This document shows positions 24,453 to 36,300 of a stretch of DNA of 64,000 nucleotides, one piece after another. The notes under the pieces are model-generated. The model was not told the DNA's origin. It searched no databases and saw only the letters and a program-made list of their open reading frames with translations. Each line of letters begins with the position of its first letter. Within the stretch, counting starts at the first letter, position 1. The translations under genes were made by a program, and so were the position numbers. The stretch spans positions 19,109,748 to 19,173,747 of the forward strand of contig NC_051440.1 of assembly GCF_001649575.2 (NCBI RefSeq). Reading direction: 5' to 3'. This DNA is from Kryptolebias marmoratus (Eukaryota; Chordata; Actinopteri; Cyprinodontiformes; Rivulidae).

Positions 24453-24834
24453 CAGGGTGGAAATTAGCACCCGCCACTGGCCAAATGTGGGTAAATATTT
24501 GAAGTGGCGGGTGAATTTGATCAGCGCGTGTTCATGTTCAGCGCTCGTAACCGCCAAATTCACAGGACTTGTTGTCCATGATGAGAGGAATAAACACAGT
24601 TAAGGACTTTTTGGTAAATTATTTTTGTCACATGTTTTAGAGGGGGAACCAATTATTTTAGACTGCTGAAATATTTGGTTCCCCCTGCTAACTTTTGAAA
24701 TTTGCAGTTGCACCACAACTGCTTCCACCCACCTCAATCATCATCATCATATGAAATAACTTTTTGTCACAACATAAAATAGTGGCTGGTAAAATATTTG
24801 AGTGGCTGGTAAAAAATTTTAATTTCCACCCCTG
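24453..24834. mobile_element. hAT-like non-autonomous element (MITE), 382 bp
   Basis: The left end CAGGGTGGAAATTAGCACCC and the right end, read inverted as CAGGGGTGGAAATTAAAATT, form terminal inverted repeats starting CAGGG(G)TGGAAATTA. This is a tip I know from hAT-superfamily elements of fish and invertebrates. Subterminal repeats are visible: CGCCACTGGCC and GTGGCGGGTG at left, AGTGGCTGGTAAAATATTTG then AGTGGCTGGTAAAAAATT at right. No transposase frame is present, so the element was mobilised in trans. Its middle has a 12-bp-arm hairpin (24641-24686). The expected 8-bp target duplication is not recognisable, consistent with age. Confidence 0.75.
24641..24686. repeat. Internal inverted repeat in the hAT-like MITE
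   Basis: AGGGGGAACCAA (24641-24652) is perfectly complementary to TTGGTTCCCCCT (24675-24686) across a 22-base loop, with three more possible pairs after one mismatch. It may be a tiny nested element or a structural part of the MITE. Confidence 0.85.
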
Positions 24835-27559
24835 ATTGCAGCTCACTATTATTTCAACAAACACACCTGCTTATTATGCAAATCTAGATATTACGCTCAC
24901 AAAGGATACTTGATTAAGAAAAAAAAGCTAATTGTTTTGGTTTTGCTTCTGCTTTGCAATACTTTACTATAGAATGTTTGAAAAGTATGTCATCTAATAA
25001 TACTGGTGCAAACTCCACGTTTCATCACATCTTCCATTTATATGTGAACTTTTAAGTCAGAGCAGTCTACTGACACCTTCTATAAGCCCTGAAAAATGGA
25101 TCAGATTTTGTCAAGAGGGTATATAAAGTGCAAGAGTGTGGACTATTTCCCAGCTTACCGCCAGAGAGATACTGCTGGTTCCAGAGTCATATTTACTGTG
25201 GGATTTTAACCATCATGCCAAGCAATCCTAAGGAAACATACTCTTCATTCACATGAAATTTGAAAGCTGTGTAGATTTCATGGGGATCAGTATCAGGAAA
25301 AACGGGTAAGAAAGTAAGAATGAGAGAAAAATGAGGACTAAACAGAGTTTCTGCTCGAAGCTGGTGCTTTTATGCACGTAAAGCTTTCCTTTCAGAGGTG
25401 GGTTAGGGGTCAGGAAATGAGGTGATGGAGGTTACAGAGCTCCTCCATAGAAGCTTCCTTCCTTTGCATTGAACCAGTTATAAAATCAAAAGGCCCAGAG
25501 CCTGTCACACACAAAAATACACACAAATACACACATATTCATAACCACAGCCAGCAACCTTTCTTGGAATTTTTTTTACTTCCTATATCATTCAATGTTT
25601 CTTTTATACACATTCACTTTTTGATCATGCAGTAGAATTTTATTTTATTCATTGTATCCTAGGTTCATGGAAAAAGGCCATGTCATGTGCTTTAATAAAA
25701 AAGCCCTCATACTATAGTAACACATATTTGAAAAGTAATCCAGTATTTCCTAAATAACTAAATAAAAACTGAAGTCCATAAATTCCAAACTTCTCCTAAA
25801 GAATATGTTTGGAATTTTGGATAAATATTCAAATTTAGCTCAAGTTGTTGTTGTCATTTTCAAATTTGTATCATTGTGGTACTGAAAGTAACAACTTTTT
25901 CTCCAATGTATAAATATGTGAAGACATTTCTGTCTATTTGGGCACTGGTTACAGTTTTTTGACGCCATTAACTTGTTTAACACTAATGTGGTAGCTTTAT
26001 AACATTTTTACACTGTGCATACACAGTACAATTTACAAACATGAAATACTTGCAGTACATATACATACAATATATATACAATATATATATTTGTCAAGTG
26101 CACAATTTGGCTCAGACTTTTTGCAAAAGTTTGAACCAATTTGTGACACCTATTCAATATATTATAATTATGCATAAAGTGCAATGAAATTCACTCCTAC
26201 ATAAAACAATATTTAGTGATATTCCGTACAATTTACTGGACTCTGATATGCTGTAAATTTCACTTGTTTGACAAAGTTATTAGTTTTCCACTAAACATAA
26301 ACATGCATCTTATTGACATGTTTTGCTATATTTTTAAATCAGAAGTGGAGAACTCTTAGTTCTTCTTTATTTTTCTGAACCTTACTTTTTTTTTTCTTTA
26401 AAATGAATTATGGGGTAAAAGGTGACATTTTAAATCTAAATTAAACAGCAATAAACCATTAGTTACTTAGAGTATTGATAATCATTATGGAGAAACCTGA
26501 CTTTCTTTCTTTGTGTACCTAAAATTTTCTTTTCTTTTTTTTCTGGATTTGGGACTGTGTGCTAGTGTGTTCGAACACACTTGCATCTGTTGAAGGGCTT
26601 TCTTTTTTTCTCTTCTCTGAATGAACCATATTTTTGCAGCTAAAGAGACTCCCACAAAGAGATAGATAAGACCGAACTCCAAATTGTTCTGTTTTATCCA
26701 AGACAGAAAGATTTATGAGCTGTTTGAGAGGCTGCACCTTAGGTTTCAGTTTCAGTTTTGGCTGTGTTTGTTTTGGCCTGAGTTTCTGCTGTTCCAGCAC
26801 CAATGCACAGTAGTCTCCCAAAAGGTTGTATATTGCCTGTTTAACTTCACTTTTTTCTTCACTTTTTTCCACTTACCGTTTGCTCTGATTTTCACTCACC
26901 GTTTAGTAGGTTTAGATGTTAAAAATGACTTGGGTGGGTTTGGAAAACGTCATGGCTTGTTTTAAAATAGAGCTTCTCACACCATCAGTCTTCTTTTTAC
27001 TTTTTATACCTTACTGGGCGGCGAATCCCACAGCTGCAAATGATAGATTTGTGGTGCACAAGCCTAAAAGAGACCTCCCACTGATATACATTATTTTAAA
27101 TGACATCCAGGATGTGTTGAAGTAAAAAAAAAAACAGCAAAAGAAAACAACAACACATATTTTGTCTATTTGCATGGTTAAGACGTTTTCTCTTCCTGTT
27201 ATACATTTTACTATGAAGCCAGGTGAGTGCAGACAAGGGACACATAGTAAGGATGAACATAAACTATTTTCCTCACACAGAAACTCAGGAAACCACATAC
27301 TGATGATGACTGACAATGTGCCTAAACTTCATATTGCATCCTTTTTATTGAGTTCTTCCAATTTAAAGAGGTAAGCATGGTATGAGGAATTTTGGCTGCC
27401 AGGCTTGTTCACTCTCCCTATTGACCCTAACCAGCATCCTGCTGATGTAGAGATGCACTCCCACACAACATTTGCCAATCATAACACTTGAGGGCACAAC
27501 TAAGCCTGAATTTTTATCAGGTCTCCAACATAAGTCATTTGAGCTGAATTGCATTTGTC
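24835..27559. other. Unique non-coding stretch
   Basis: No gene is recognised. TATATA-rich patches lie at 26060-26090. A minus-strand frame at 26519-26872 (117 codons) has a KLRPKQTQPKLKLKPK run that reflects a simple CAGTTT-like repetition in the DNA at about 26735-26765, not a domain I know. Confidence 0.5.
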
Positions 27560-27960
27560 ATATCACCTCACCCCATTTAAGTTGTCCTCACTGTGTCATG
27601 CAATGCTCCTCAAATATAGTGTAATGGAATGACAAGCCATATTCACAATTAAATTGACCCGAGAGCAGATGAGACTTCCAATCTTCTCAAAATGTCCTGA
27701 ACTGTCCATCTGAATTCGCAGAGCCTCACCAACAGCTTAGGTCTCTTTAGAGCCGAGACTTATTTATTTTCGAGCTTATTTTTAGTAGGAAATAAAACAC
27801 AAATGAGGAATGGTGCATGCAGTTATCCCCAGCACTGCAAGCAGGATAATACCTCAACATGATGAATTTATCTGGGCATAGCTATGTATCTAGGTGCAAA
27901 ATGTGCTTCCTGACAACAGTGAGCATGTGCTCTGTATGGTTTGCATTTTTCTTGATTATA
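27560..27960. promoter_or_regulatory. Candidate conserved regulatory block
   Basis: About 400 bases of complex sequence include CATTCACAATTAAATTGACC, GGTCTCTTTAGAGCCGAGAC, CACAAATGAGGAATGGTGC (TEAD-like GGAATG) and GGCATAGCTATG. Open frames are short. The call rests on texture and motif density only. Confidence 0.23.
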
Positions 27961-30900
27961 GGCTAGTTTCGTGTGTGTTTGAACTTGTGTGAAGAAAAAT
28001 TAAAGTCTTTTTTTTATGCTCAGGTAGTGGATATCCCATTTCTTTTGTATTTGTGAGGAAATAGCTGTCTAAACACTTGAGGATTGACATCTACTTTCTC
28101 ACTGAACTATCTCCCATGGTGTGACCAACAAAGAAGTTGTCATTTAACCTTTGAGCTTTTAATGTGCCAGTACAAAGTACACAGACAAATTAAAAAGAAA
28201 AGTATTAATAACATTTAATAGCTAATTGTTTTTTTATGCCATCCTAATCTCTGAAGTGATTTCTTCACTGTACTACTTGTATTGTAGCTCCAAATCTTTA
28301 AACAATGATTTGTGTAATGATTTTGTTTAAACAATGCAACATTATTATTTTTTTCACTCTTGTGTGTGCTCCTATTGCATTTACAGGTATTTAAATTTAT
28401 TAATTAATTTATTTATTGTTCCAACAAATGTGGCTTCATGACAGATACTGAATTTATTGCAAAGATCACACATAATTATAATGTGAATTAACAGTCCTTT
28501 TCTCAATAATTTGCACAAAACTTTGTTTCCTAGTACTTGTAAAGACATGCCAACAAGAAACTACAGCAAACAAGAAGCTCCGTTTAACCAAATGTAAAAT
28601 TAAGATTTTTCTCAGGGAAAAAAGAGAAAAGTGAATCTCATTTAGTTGGTGCCTTTGGATCTGCAATTACAAACAAAACACAAACTACAGAATTGAAATG
28701 AATGAAATCATCTCTATGGATGAAGCTCAAAGAGTCCTCTAGAGGTAAAAAAAATGTTTGAATTACAAAGTACAGGGCAAAATGCTCACTTAAAGTCAGT
28801 ATCAGAGCTTCTGCCCTTTCTAGAGCAGATCAACACAGAATATCCTGGACAATATATTATACAACCATACATGCAGATGTACGGATGTCACAAATAGTTA
28901 GATGTTTACAGTATATTCATTCATGAAATTATCCTGAATTGATTAAAACACTGCGTTAACTTATGATGGGGGCTACTTACCGTGAGAATCACAAAACCAC
29001 TATCACATGCAAATTCATGTCATCTGTCTCCAAATGACCACGTTTTTATTCCACAGAAAATAAAATTGGCCCAGTTAGTATCTGGTTGCAATGTGACTAC
29101 ATGATGGGGTAAGGAAAATGAGAAATGACTGATTTATTAACTTATCTCTCCATGCCCACTTGTTAAAAAATTATTGACGTTTGCAAAGAATTTTGATAAA
29201 ATAATACATATTTTTCTTTTTTTTTATTTTTCCAATGCTTGTCTTTTCTAGTTAAATTTATAAGCAGTTATCTTGCATTGTTCTGTGAAACAAAGCACCT
29301 GGAATATCAGGTTATGGAGTAGGTGCAACAGTAGATACCATTTCAGTTTTAGATTAGTTCCTTAGGTTTGGGGAAAACCTAAGGAACCTTTACTCACTTT
29401 CATAGCAATACATCAAGCTTTAATAATTGAAAAATACCCACTCTTGTGTGCTGTTTCTGGGGATCAATTGTGAAAAAAAAACAACTCAAAACTTGATAAT
29501 GATCTGAGAACTGAAGTCCTATAAAACTTAGCTGTGTTGTATCTGTCTTTAGACTTTTTTCTTTTAACAACGTGAGTATAACTTTGAATCCTTCACATGA
29601 ATGCACATGCACAGCTACACCAGTGCTATAAAAATCTCTGTCTTCTAACAGTGCAGAAGATGTGTTGGCATGCACTTTTGTGGGGCATGTGCACAAGTTG
29701 CAGTATAATAATGACACAAGAAGTGTTAATTACAGATTTATCCACGTGCCCAGTATACATTTACCCAGAGGACCAGTGTCTCTTTCCGTCTTTCACTCTG
29801 TAATAACCACAGTCTGCTTGAGATAAAGCACAGCATCTGTTAAACAGCAGGGTGACTGAGCACACAACATAGGCTACCATTACACACGGGCTGCTGCACA
29901 GTGGGCCCTATCTTATACACCTGGGTGACCAGATAAGACTGTGAGAAAGAAAAAGAGGGAGTGCTTTGGTTGTAGGGGTTAACCCATCTACCAACAAAAA
30001 TACTTGGCAGGGTTCAGTGAATCAAGATGGTTGTAGGAATGAACACAGCAGATCATATATTTACAATGTGAAGGCAAGATTTAATTAATAGACAAGGTCA
30101 AGCTTAAAGATAGTTTAGGATATTTATTATTTTTACCCAATATATATTTTTTATTTACTTAGACAAAGCACCAAAGAACAAGCCAACAATATAAAATTTT
30201 ACATCAAATCAAACTGAGGTGGGACAGCATGTTTATACATTCTTTTCCATCACGAAACACGTATTATAACAAATAATATTCAGTATTGCAATTCCCCCTT
30301 CCCCCTGAGAAAAGCAATTTTATTTTCTAGAAAGCTGTTGACTCTTATTTCTTTCAAATATCAATAAGCCTATGCAGGCAGCAAGAAGAGAAAAATAGAC
30401 AAAGAATAAAATGAAATATGTGGCACACAATAAAAATCATATTTGTTTTTTATTGTATCACAAACATTTTACAACAAAACATAATGTAATTTGTTTTAAA
30501 CTATATTTTAGTAACCTAAATAAAAAAGTTATTTTAGGTCATCTAAAACTTTTACCTTTAAAATTGCATCAGAACATGAGTTGTGGTCTTTGAACACGAA
30601 ATGAGTAAAAGCACTTAACTGTTGAATTTCACCAAATTCATTAAAGCTATCAGCATAACGTATTTGACATTTAAAACCCTAATGTGGATTTTCCTTTTGT
30701 GTAGTTTAAAGAAAGTGGACATAATGAAAACTGCTGTCTCTGAGTCATTTTGACATTCTCAAATTTCCATCAGTGGGCCAGAAAAAAGTGCCCTTTTTGA
30801 AAAAAAAAAAAAAACAAAAACAAGAAACTGTGCACCAGAACCAGTTTAGATTGTCTTTTTGATGCACAGCAGGCCCTGTCCACAGTAATATGGATATTTT

Positions 30901-31559
30901 GCAAAATAATTTATTTTGCTGCATGTCTTATGCACATTTAAGCAGCATTTTTTTTTTAATATAATTTTTCACAACAGAGTACAAAGTAGCAGTTTTTAAA
31001 AACTCAGTGCTGACTGTTTGTATGTACTTGACAAACAAAGTTCCTGATGTATTAACGACATTACAGCCTACTTTGCATATGCCCACTTCATATGTATTAG
31101 GCATGAGCAGGAAACCGTAACAATAATGCTGCAGTTTTTACTCATTTTCTACATCTGGTTGTCTTTATCTCTATCCTGATGTTTTTCAAATTTGGTCATG
31201 AGCTAACTTGAATTATTTTTTAGACAAATGGTGAACAATGTCAAAGAAAAATACAAACTACAATTGTTTTTAAAAAGTGTCTAGCCATGCTCTGCAATTT
31301 CCTTTTTTTTGTACTTTAAAGTGTCGTTATTGATGGCCTGGCATGAGATTGTCAATATTTTTGTCGGAATTTCCTCTCCTTGACAGAGATAGTTAGTTTA
31401 AACTGAAGAAAAAAAATTTAATTTGAAAAAAAAAAAAAAGATTTAATTAGACTTTTCAAGATCTTAATTAAAAAGGTTTATCTTGTCTTTGTGGAGTTTG
31501 TTGTTTAAATTCTGCTTGTTCAATTGTGTCAAAATAACAATTTTTTTTTCAGTTCATCT
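27961..31559. other. Long unique non-coding stretch
   Basis: It contains a perfect short hairpin (29357-29387), a perfect octamer ATGCAAAT (29007-29014) and several poly(A)/poly(T) runs (30799-30814, 30949-30957, 31429-31439). GTGGGCCCTATCTTATACACC near 29898 resembles a fish MITE tip but has no partner end. No gene is recognised. Confidence 0.5.
29357..29387. repeat. Perfect 13-bp inverted repeat with 5-base loop
   Basis: GTTCCTTAGGTTT (29357-29369) and AAACCTAAGGAAC (29375-29387) pair perfectly around GGGGA. Arms are too short for a microRNA precursor and no T-run follows immediately. It could be a relic of a foldback element. Confidence 0.92.
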
Positions 31560-31770
31560 TAACACTAAACCAGCCTCAGAGATCCTTCCCATCCTTTACA
31601 CCCTGCCTCCAGTATGATGCTATATTGCTTTTACGAGCTCGTTAGGTGGACGATATTGTGCTTAGTGTCAGCTCATTATGTGGAAAATTGAGAACTGTAA
31701 ACACATTGTTTTTCCTTGTAATCAGAGTCGTTGGCGGAAGGATGATGAGCAGATTTTCTGGATAAATGAG
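31560..31770. promoter_or_regulatory. Candidate conserved regulatory block
   Basis: Complex sequence includes GCTTTTACGAGCTCGTTAGG, GTGTCAGCTCATTATGTGG and AATCAGAGTCGTTGGCGG, with several CpG dinucleotides otherwise rare here. Texture-based call only. Confidence 0.2.
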
Positions 31771-32470
31771 CAGACAAGAAAACCCTTCTCTAATGGATTC
31801 TTTTATGGTCATGTTGAAAGTTGAGAAAGGTGTGAAAAAAGGAAGCATTTGATTCTTTTAGTCTGGGGAAATTACACTTAAGGGTAGGTTTAATGACACT
31901 TTTAAATGACTGTAGAGAGTGTTCACATTTAATCTCTGCTGTGAGGAAGAAGAATTTTCCTCATGCAGAATGGTTTAACATCTTTCTGAATAACAAAAAT
32001 CCATGCTAGAATCTTATAGTTTTCTCTGTTTTAAGTAACAGTTTTTCTTACTTATACAGCTGTCAAATAGAAAAAAAAAAGTTAAAATGATTACATCTTC
32101 ATTTAAATTTGTCAGTTCTTTGCCAAAATAAATTGTTTCAGATCACACAGTAGACAAACACTTTCCACTGGCATCTTGTTTTAATGATGCTCTTTGATCC
32201 TATTAGTAGCTCATGTTTACAAGCTAATGCTATTTGTGTTCAAGAAATACAAGAGAAAGCTCAAATTTTTAATCCATTTGAGAACACTTTTTGAAAATGG
32301 CAGAAACAGTGCATAAATAGAGTATGCAAACATAAAAACAAAGCTTTTTTTTAATCTGAAGCTCTCACAATAAATTATTTTCAATAATAATTCTACAAGG
32401 TAAAGGTGGAATGCTATATCATGACCAAAAACTACAAGTGGCTGAACTGAGCTTTTTCCTTAAAGTGGCA
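31771..32470. other. A+T-rich non-coding stretch
   Basis: Nothing recognised. Confidence 0.5.
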
Positions 32471-32652
32471 GGCTCAGCCTTAGAGAAAAGGTGAGGAGCT
32501 CCGTCACCTGGGGGATCCCTGCTGCTTCTCTGCATCAAAAGGAGTCAGATGAGGTGGAGGTGGTAAACGTTTGGTGTCACTGCAGAAAAGGATGTCTGGG
32601 TTTTCCTTTTGGACCTATTGCCTCTGCAGCCTGTCCTCACAAACAGAAGGAT
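32471..32652 (+). mobile_element. 3' end of a non-LTR retrotransposon (LRDRVRSSV family), internally deleted
   Basis: GGCTCAGCCTTAGAGAAAAG, then GTGAGGAGCTCCGTCACCTG, translates to LREKVRSSVT, matching the very common teleost LINE C-terminal stretch LRDRVRSSVI. CTGCTTCTCTGCATCAAAAG followed by GAGTCAGATGAGGTGG corresponds to its LLxIERSQLRW region. The family's remaining C-terminal part is missing. The 3' UTR resumes at GGATGTCTGGGTTTTCC and ends near CAGCCTGTCCTCACAAACAG AAGGAT, the relic of the usual GGATAAGCGGAAGAAG end. At least two internal deletions are therefore inferred. Superfamily (RTE- or Rex-like) is uncertain. Confidence 0.72.
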
Positions 32653-33379
32653 TTAAGCAATACTCTCTCTGTGTATTTGTGAGTTTGCTTGCTGTTTGAA
32701 TTCGTACAAAAGGAAGAAGGAAGCAGCCAAAAAAAACAAAGACATACTCTCTCTTTTTAATTTGCACCTTACTGTTGATTAAGATTTTCTTTTGCAAGTT
32801 TAAAGTTTTGCACAGATTGCTTATCTCTGCTGTGAAAGAAAGTCTTTTTTTATGGTAACTGCAAATATCAAGTACTTTATTCAGTACTAAAATCAATATT
32901 TAATACTCATATTTGTTTTTTTGAGAGCAAGTCAAAGTGAAAATCATCCAACAAAAAAAAAAAACAAAACAAAAACTTACTATAAGTGGTTCTTCAACTC
33001 AGTTTTTGTGTGCTTAGGATCATATTATTATGACCTGAGGAACATACTTCTGATAAGCTATCTTGTGTATTTATCTTCAGATCTTTGGGGGCATTGTTTC
33101 TCTAAACTAGGCTTCAGTCAAGAGGGAGTTTAGGTATGATGGACAAATTTAATCTTCTGCTGTCAATCCTAAATGATTGAAATAATAAAAAAAATGTGAG
33201 TCCTGCCTGCTATACTTGCAACAGTGGCTGAGAGCTAAAATTGCAGCAAAACACAAGGGAAAATGATATGTCAATGATGGATGAAGTTGATATTGATAAA
33301 ACAAGCTTACCTCACACTGACTTTAGTGAATATGTTATTTCCTTAGCAAAACACTGTCTATATGTGTTTTTATCTAGAT
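32653..33379. other. A+T-rich non-coding stretch
   Basis: A poly(A) run with AAAAC units lies at 32953-32974. Nothing else recognised. Confidence 0.5.
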
Positions 33380-34230
33380 CTGCATTCTGTCTTGCTGGTC
33401 AGAAAGAAAGCATTTAGAGTCAACAAGTCTTGACCAAAGCAGGAGAATGATAAAGTGGCCTGACAGCCATCAAATAGCATACGATGCACACCATCTTGCC
33501 ATAGTGCGGTCTTCATTGCTGGAGGTTGTTGAATGAGCAATAAAAAGGGAATCACTGTGGAAAGGAAAGTGGTCGGTCAGCATTTGAGATGTGCTCAACC
33601 ATCAGGACTAAATCAAGAAGAGGGGACAATGCATTGGCTCATCTCTCTTTCTGAGATATCTTCTGTGAAATGCCAGGGACAATTGGAAGGTGAAGTTTTT
33701 GTTTCATAAAAAAGACAGCTATTACCCTCCTCGGTTCATGCCAAAGAAGATTGGGGGAAAAAGAAAGGAAAAATGTACCTATAGCACATATTGTAAAAGT
33801 AGGTGGAGGAAGGAGCTGACTTGTAAGACTTTGCTGCGACATCAAGCAGCATGGTAGAATGGATGGCCTTGAAAGAGCCGAGTTAACAGAAAACAGCCAG
33901 GGAGATGTATCACAGGGCTCTCGCTGGAGGACAAGTCTGTGCAGTGCCGTATCAGGGGGCCTGAACCATGATTGGCTCTGCCTGTTTTGTCATTTGTTAG
34001 CATGACTTGAGCCACCCCGCATCACCCCATCTCATCCTGTGCAAATGCAAAACTGGAAGAAACAGAGAAGGCAATTTTTAAATAAACACAATAAACAACA
34101 CACTTTCCTTCTGAGTAGCATAGATAATCTTGACAGGAACCTATCAGAGGCATAGTACATGCTGCTTTGCAATTCAGTAGGATTGTTAGTGCAGGGAGCT
34201 GAACAGATATATTGCACAAGGGGTCAGGAA
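33380..34230. promoter_or_regulatory. Candidate conserved regulatory block, about 850 bp
   Basis: This is the longest complex segment of the window. It is nearly free of homopolymer runs, with GCCATCAAATAGCATACGATG, GGACAATGCATTGGCTC, GCCGTATCAGGGGGCCTGAA and CATGATTGGCTCTGCC followed by TTTGTCATTTGTTAGCATGA. Short minus-strand frames cross it without any recognisable domain. It could alternatively contain exons of a non-coding RNA. Confidence 0.3.
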
Positions 34231-34609
34231 CTTTAACTTTTCACTCACTTTCTGCAGTTCCTTGGAAATAGTTTTACTCCCTGCATCTTACTGGACTGAT
34301 TAACACTTTAAAAAAAACTCAGCCTTATTAATGTAGTTGACCTGGTGACAGAACTCCCCAGAACACTAACTTCAAAGTGAAGATACTGAAAATCAAGACA
34401 GATACTGTCTGAATGAAGACATATTAAAATCACACTTTTAAACTATAACAATAACAATACCTGCTTCTATTGGCTTAAATATTTGCATTATTTTATTGAT
34501 TTAGTCTATTCTTGTTCACTTTTTTCCTTACATACACAAGTAGTTTAGAGCAGTAAATACAATCACTCAAACAAATGCTCTTTAAACTCCCTGTGTGCTT
34601 GTGGACACT
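34231..34609. other. A+T-rich spacer
   Basis: Nothing recognised; contains the octamer-like ATTTGCAT at 34491-34498. Confidence 0.45.
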
Positions 34610-35160
34610 GAAGAGGGTGAATGAAGGAGAGCAGGACACTCACTTGGGAATAGTATATTGAGCCGAACCTCAAGGTGGACAACCGATCATTCTGTCTCTG
34701 ACCTTAGGGGCTAATCACAATTTTAAAACATCCCTATGTCCCATCTCGCTGTGACCCTAAGGGCTGATTCAGAAGCAACCTTTCAGGAACATGTCTCCAC
34801 TGGACTCATTTGAAATGGAGGCAGTGTTTCTGTCAGATATGCTGAAAGCAAGCATTTTGATCACGTTTGCCAAAGAAGGGAATTTATCTGTAAGCTTGCT
34901 TACCTTGATGTACACAGCTCACAGTGATCACTCAGTCAGGTGGAGTAACCATGCACAGTTCAGCACAAAACTCTGTCCTCTGTGACTGTGCAATTTAGTG
35001 ATGATTATTCTCTATTTCCAGCACTTAAGAAAAGCATCTTCCCTCTGCTCTTGAAGGTTAATGCCATGGGTCATTTCATTCACTGAGGAGGAAATTAAGC
35101 ACAGAGACTAGGCCTTAAATTACTGCATCTGGGTGTGTGGGTTCATTACTTATATCTAAT
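34610..35160. promoter_or_regulatory. Candidate conserved regulatory block
   Basis: A second complex segment close to the previous one. It includes GACCTTAGGGGCTAATCACA, the partly repeated GTGACCCTAAGGGCTGATTC (inverted ACCTTAGGG/CCCTAAGGG), CAGCTCACAGTGATCACTCA and GGTTAATGCCATGGGTCATT. A 64-codon frame (34791-34985) is not recognisable as protein. Confidence 0.27.
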
Positions 35161-36169
35161 AATACATCTCTGTATTTTATAATATCCTTTGCCTGATGTC
35201 ATCCTAGTAAGCAGCATCAAATACAAAGATATCAGTTACTGAGCAAATGGGTGCCTATGCAATAGCTTTTCATTTTAGACCCCTCTTCACAATTTTTTTT
35301 TTCTCAACCAATTGCTGCACTCTGTGAGCCTATAAGAGCATCCTCTTTTTCTTCCCTGGGGGATAAAAGTCACCTTCTCCTAATCTCATTGAACAAAAAG
35401 TCACACCAAAAATAAAAGCTATACTCTATATTCTGTCTGCACACAAAAGTTCAAGCTTAGAAAGAAAAAGGTTGCCAGTTTTTAGTAACTCTGTTAGCGG
35501 GAACAGAAAAAGAAAGAGGCAGTGAGAAGGAAGAGAAGAAAGTGGAGCCGAGGAAGATGTGTGAACCTTCAGAAAGCAGCTTTATTTTTCTAATTTACAA
35601 AGAAGTACATATATTTGCTAGGAAGCAGTTGACTCACTTAGATTCCATCTCCTTGAGTACCTCACTCCACTGCGTTTACCGCTCATAATTTACTCACTTC
35701 CAATCTCCATCTTTTTCACTTGAGCATCATGCCTTATCCAAGATAAAGGAGCAAAAATAAGTGAATCAGGTCATTCTAAATCATTGATAAGACATGAGAA
35801 GCATGCAAAATTTGAACCTGAAAGGGGAACTATAATAAGCTCCAAACAGGTACTGATGTGATTCGATTGACAGGTACTTATTTCTCAAGAGCTTTGCTTA
35901 AAATTATTCTGTTCCTTTGGAAGAGCAACACCCACATCATCTTGATTTTTAACTAATGTCTAGGTTGATATTTCAAGATGCTAATGATTTTTTAATGCTT
36001 TAATGTGATTATCATCTACAGTGAGTCTGAAGTACTAAACACGTGTTCTTTTCTTTATCATTTTAGATCTTGCAGGCTGTTTTTCATCTATTTACCTCTG
36101 TTTTTAGTCATAGTGCCTGAATGAAAAACAAGGACCTTTTCAATACATAAAGAATCTCTAAGGTGCCAA
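35161..36169. other. Non-coding stretch
   Basis: A purine-rich stretch lies at about 35458-35550 (GA-rich, strand-asymmetric). No gene is recognised. Confidence 0.5.
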
Positions 36170-36252
36170 AATGATCCATATTAAGTCAATAAAATATGTG
36201 ATATTTCACTGTGTTGCAAAAAATGGTAGGGGCAATCATTGACTGGACCACA

Positions 36253-36266
36253 GTTACTATGGAAAC
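36253..36266. promoter_or_regulatory. RFX-type X-box
   Basis: GTTACTATGGAAAC fits the imperfect-palindrome X-box consensus (GTNRCC/N-ATRGNAAC type) bound by RFX factors, known from ciliary and MHC promoters and brain enhancers. It sits in a complex block (about 36170-36300) with GGCAATCATTGACTGG and GTGTTGATTGACATC just beside it. Occupancy is unknown. Confidence 0.5.
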
Positions 36267-36300
36267 CTCTGTAGTGTTGATTGACATCTAGTTCTATTTG

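Noticed and set aside
26519..26872. 117-codon minus frame with a KxKPK-like repeat
   Set aside because: The repetition comes from a short simple TTTCAG-type DNA repeat; no known family fits.
29357..29387. microRNA precursor or rho-independent-type terminator
   Set aside because: The stem is only 13 bp, too short for a microRNA. Bacterial terminators are irrelevant in a vertebrate nuclear context.
29890..29945. MITE tip GTGGGCCCTATCTTATACACC
   Set aside because: Looks like a known fish tip, but no inverted partner or body was found, so it is too short to call.
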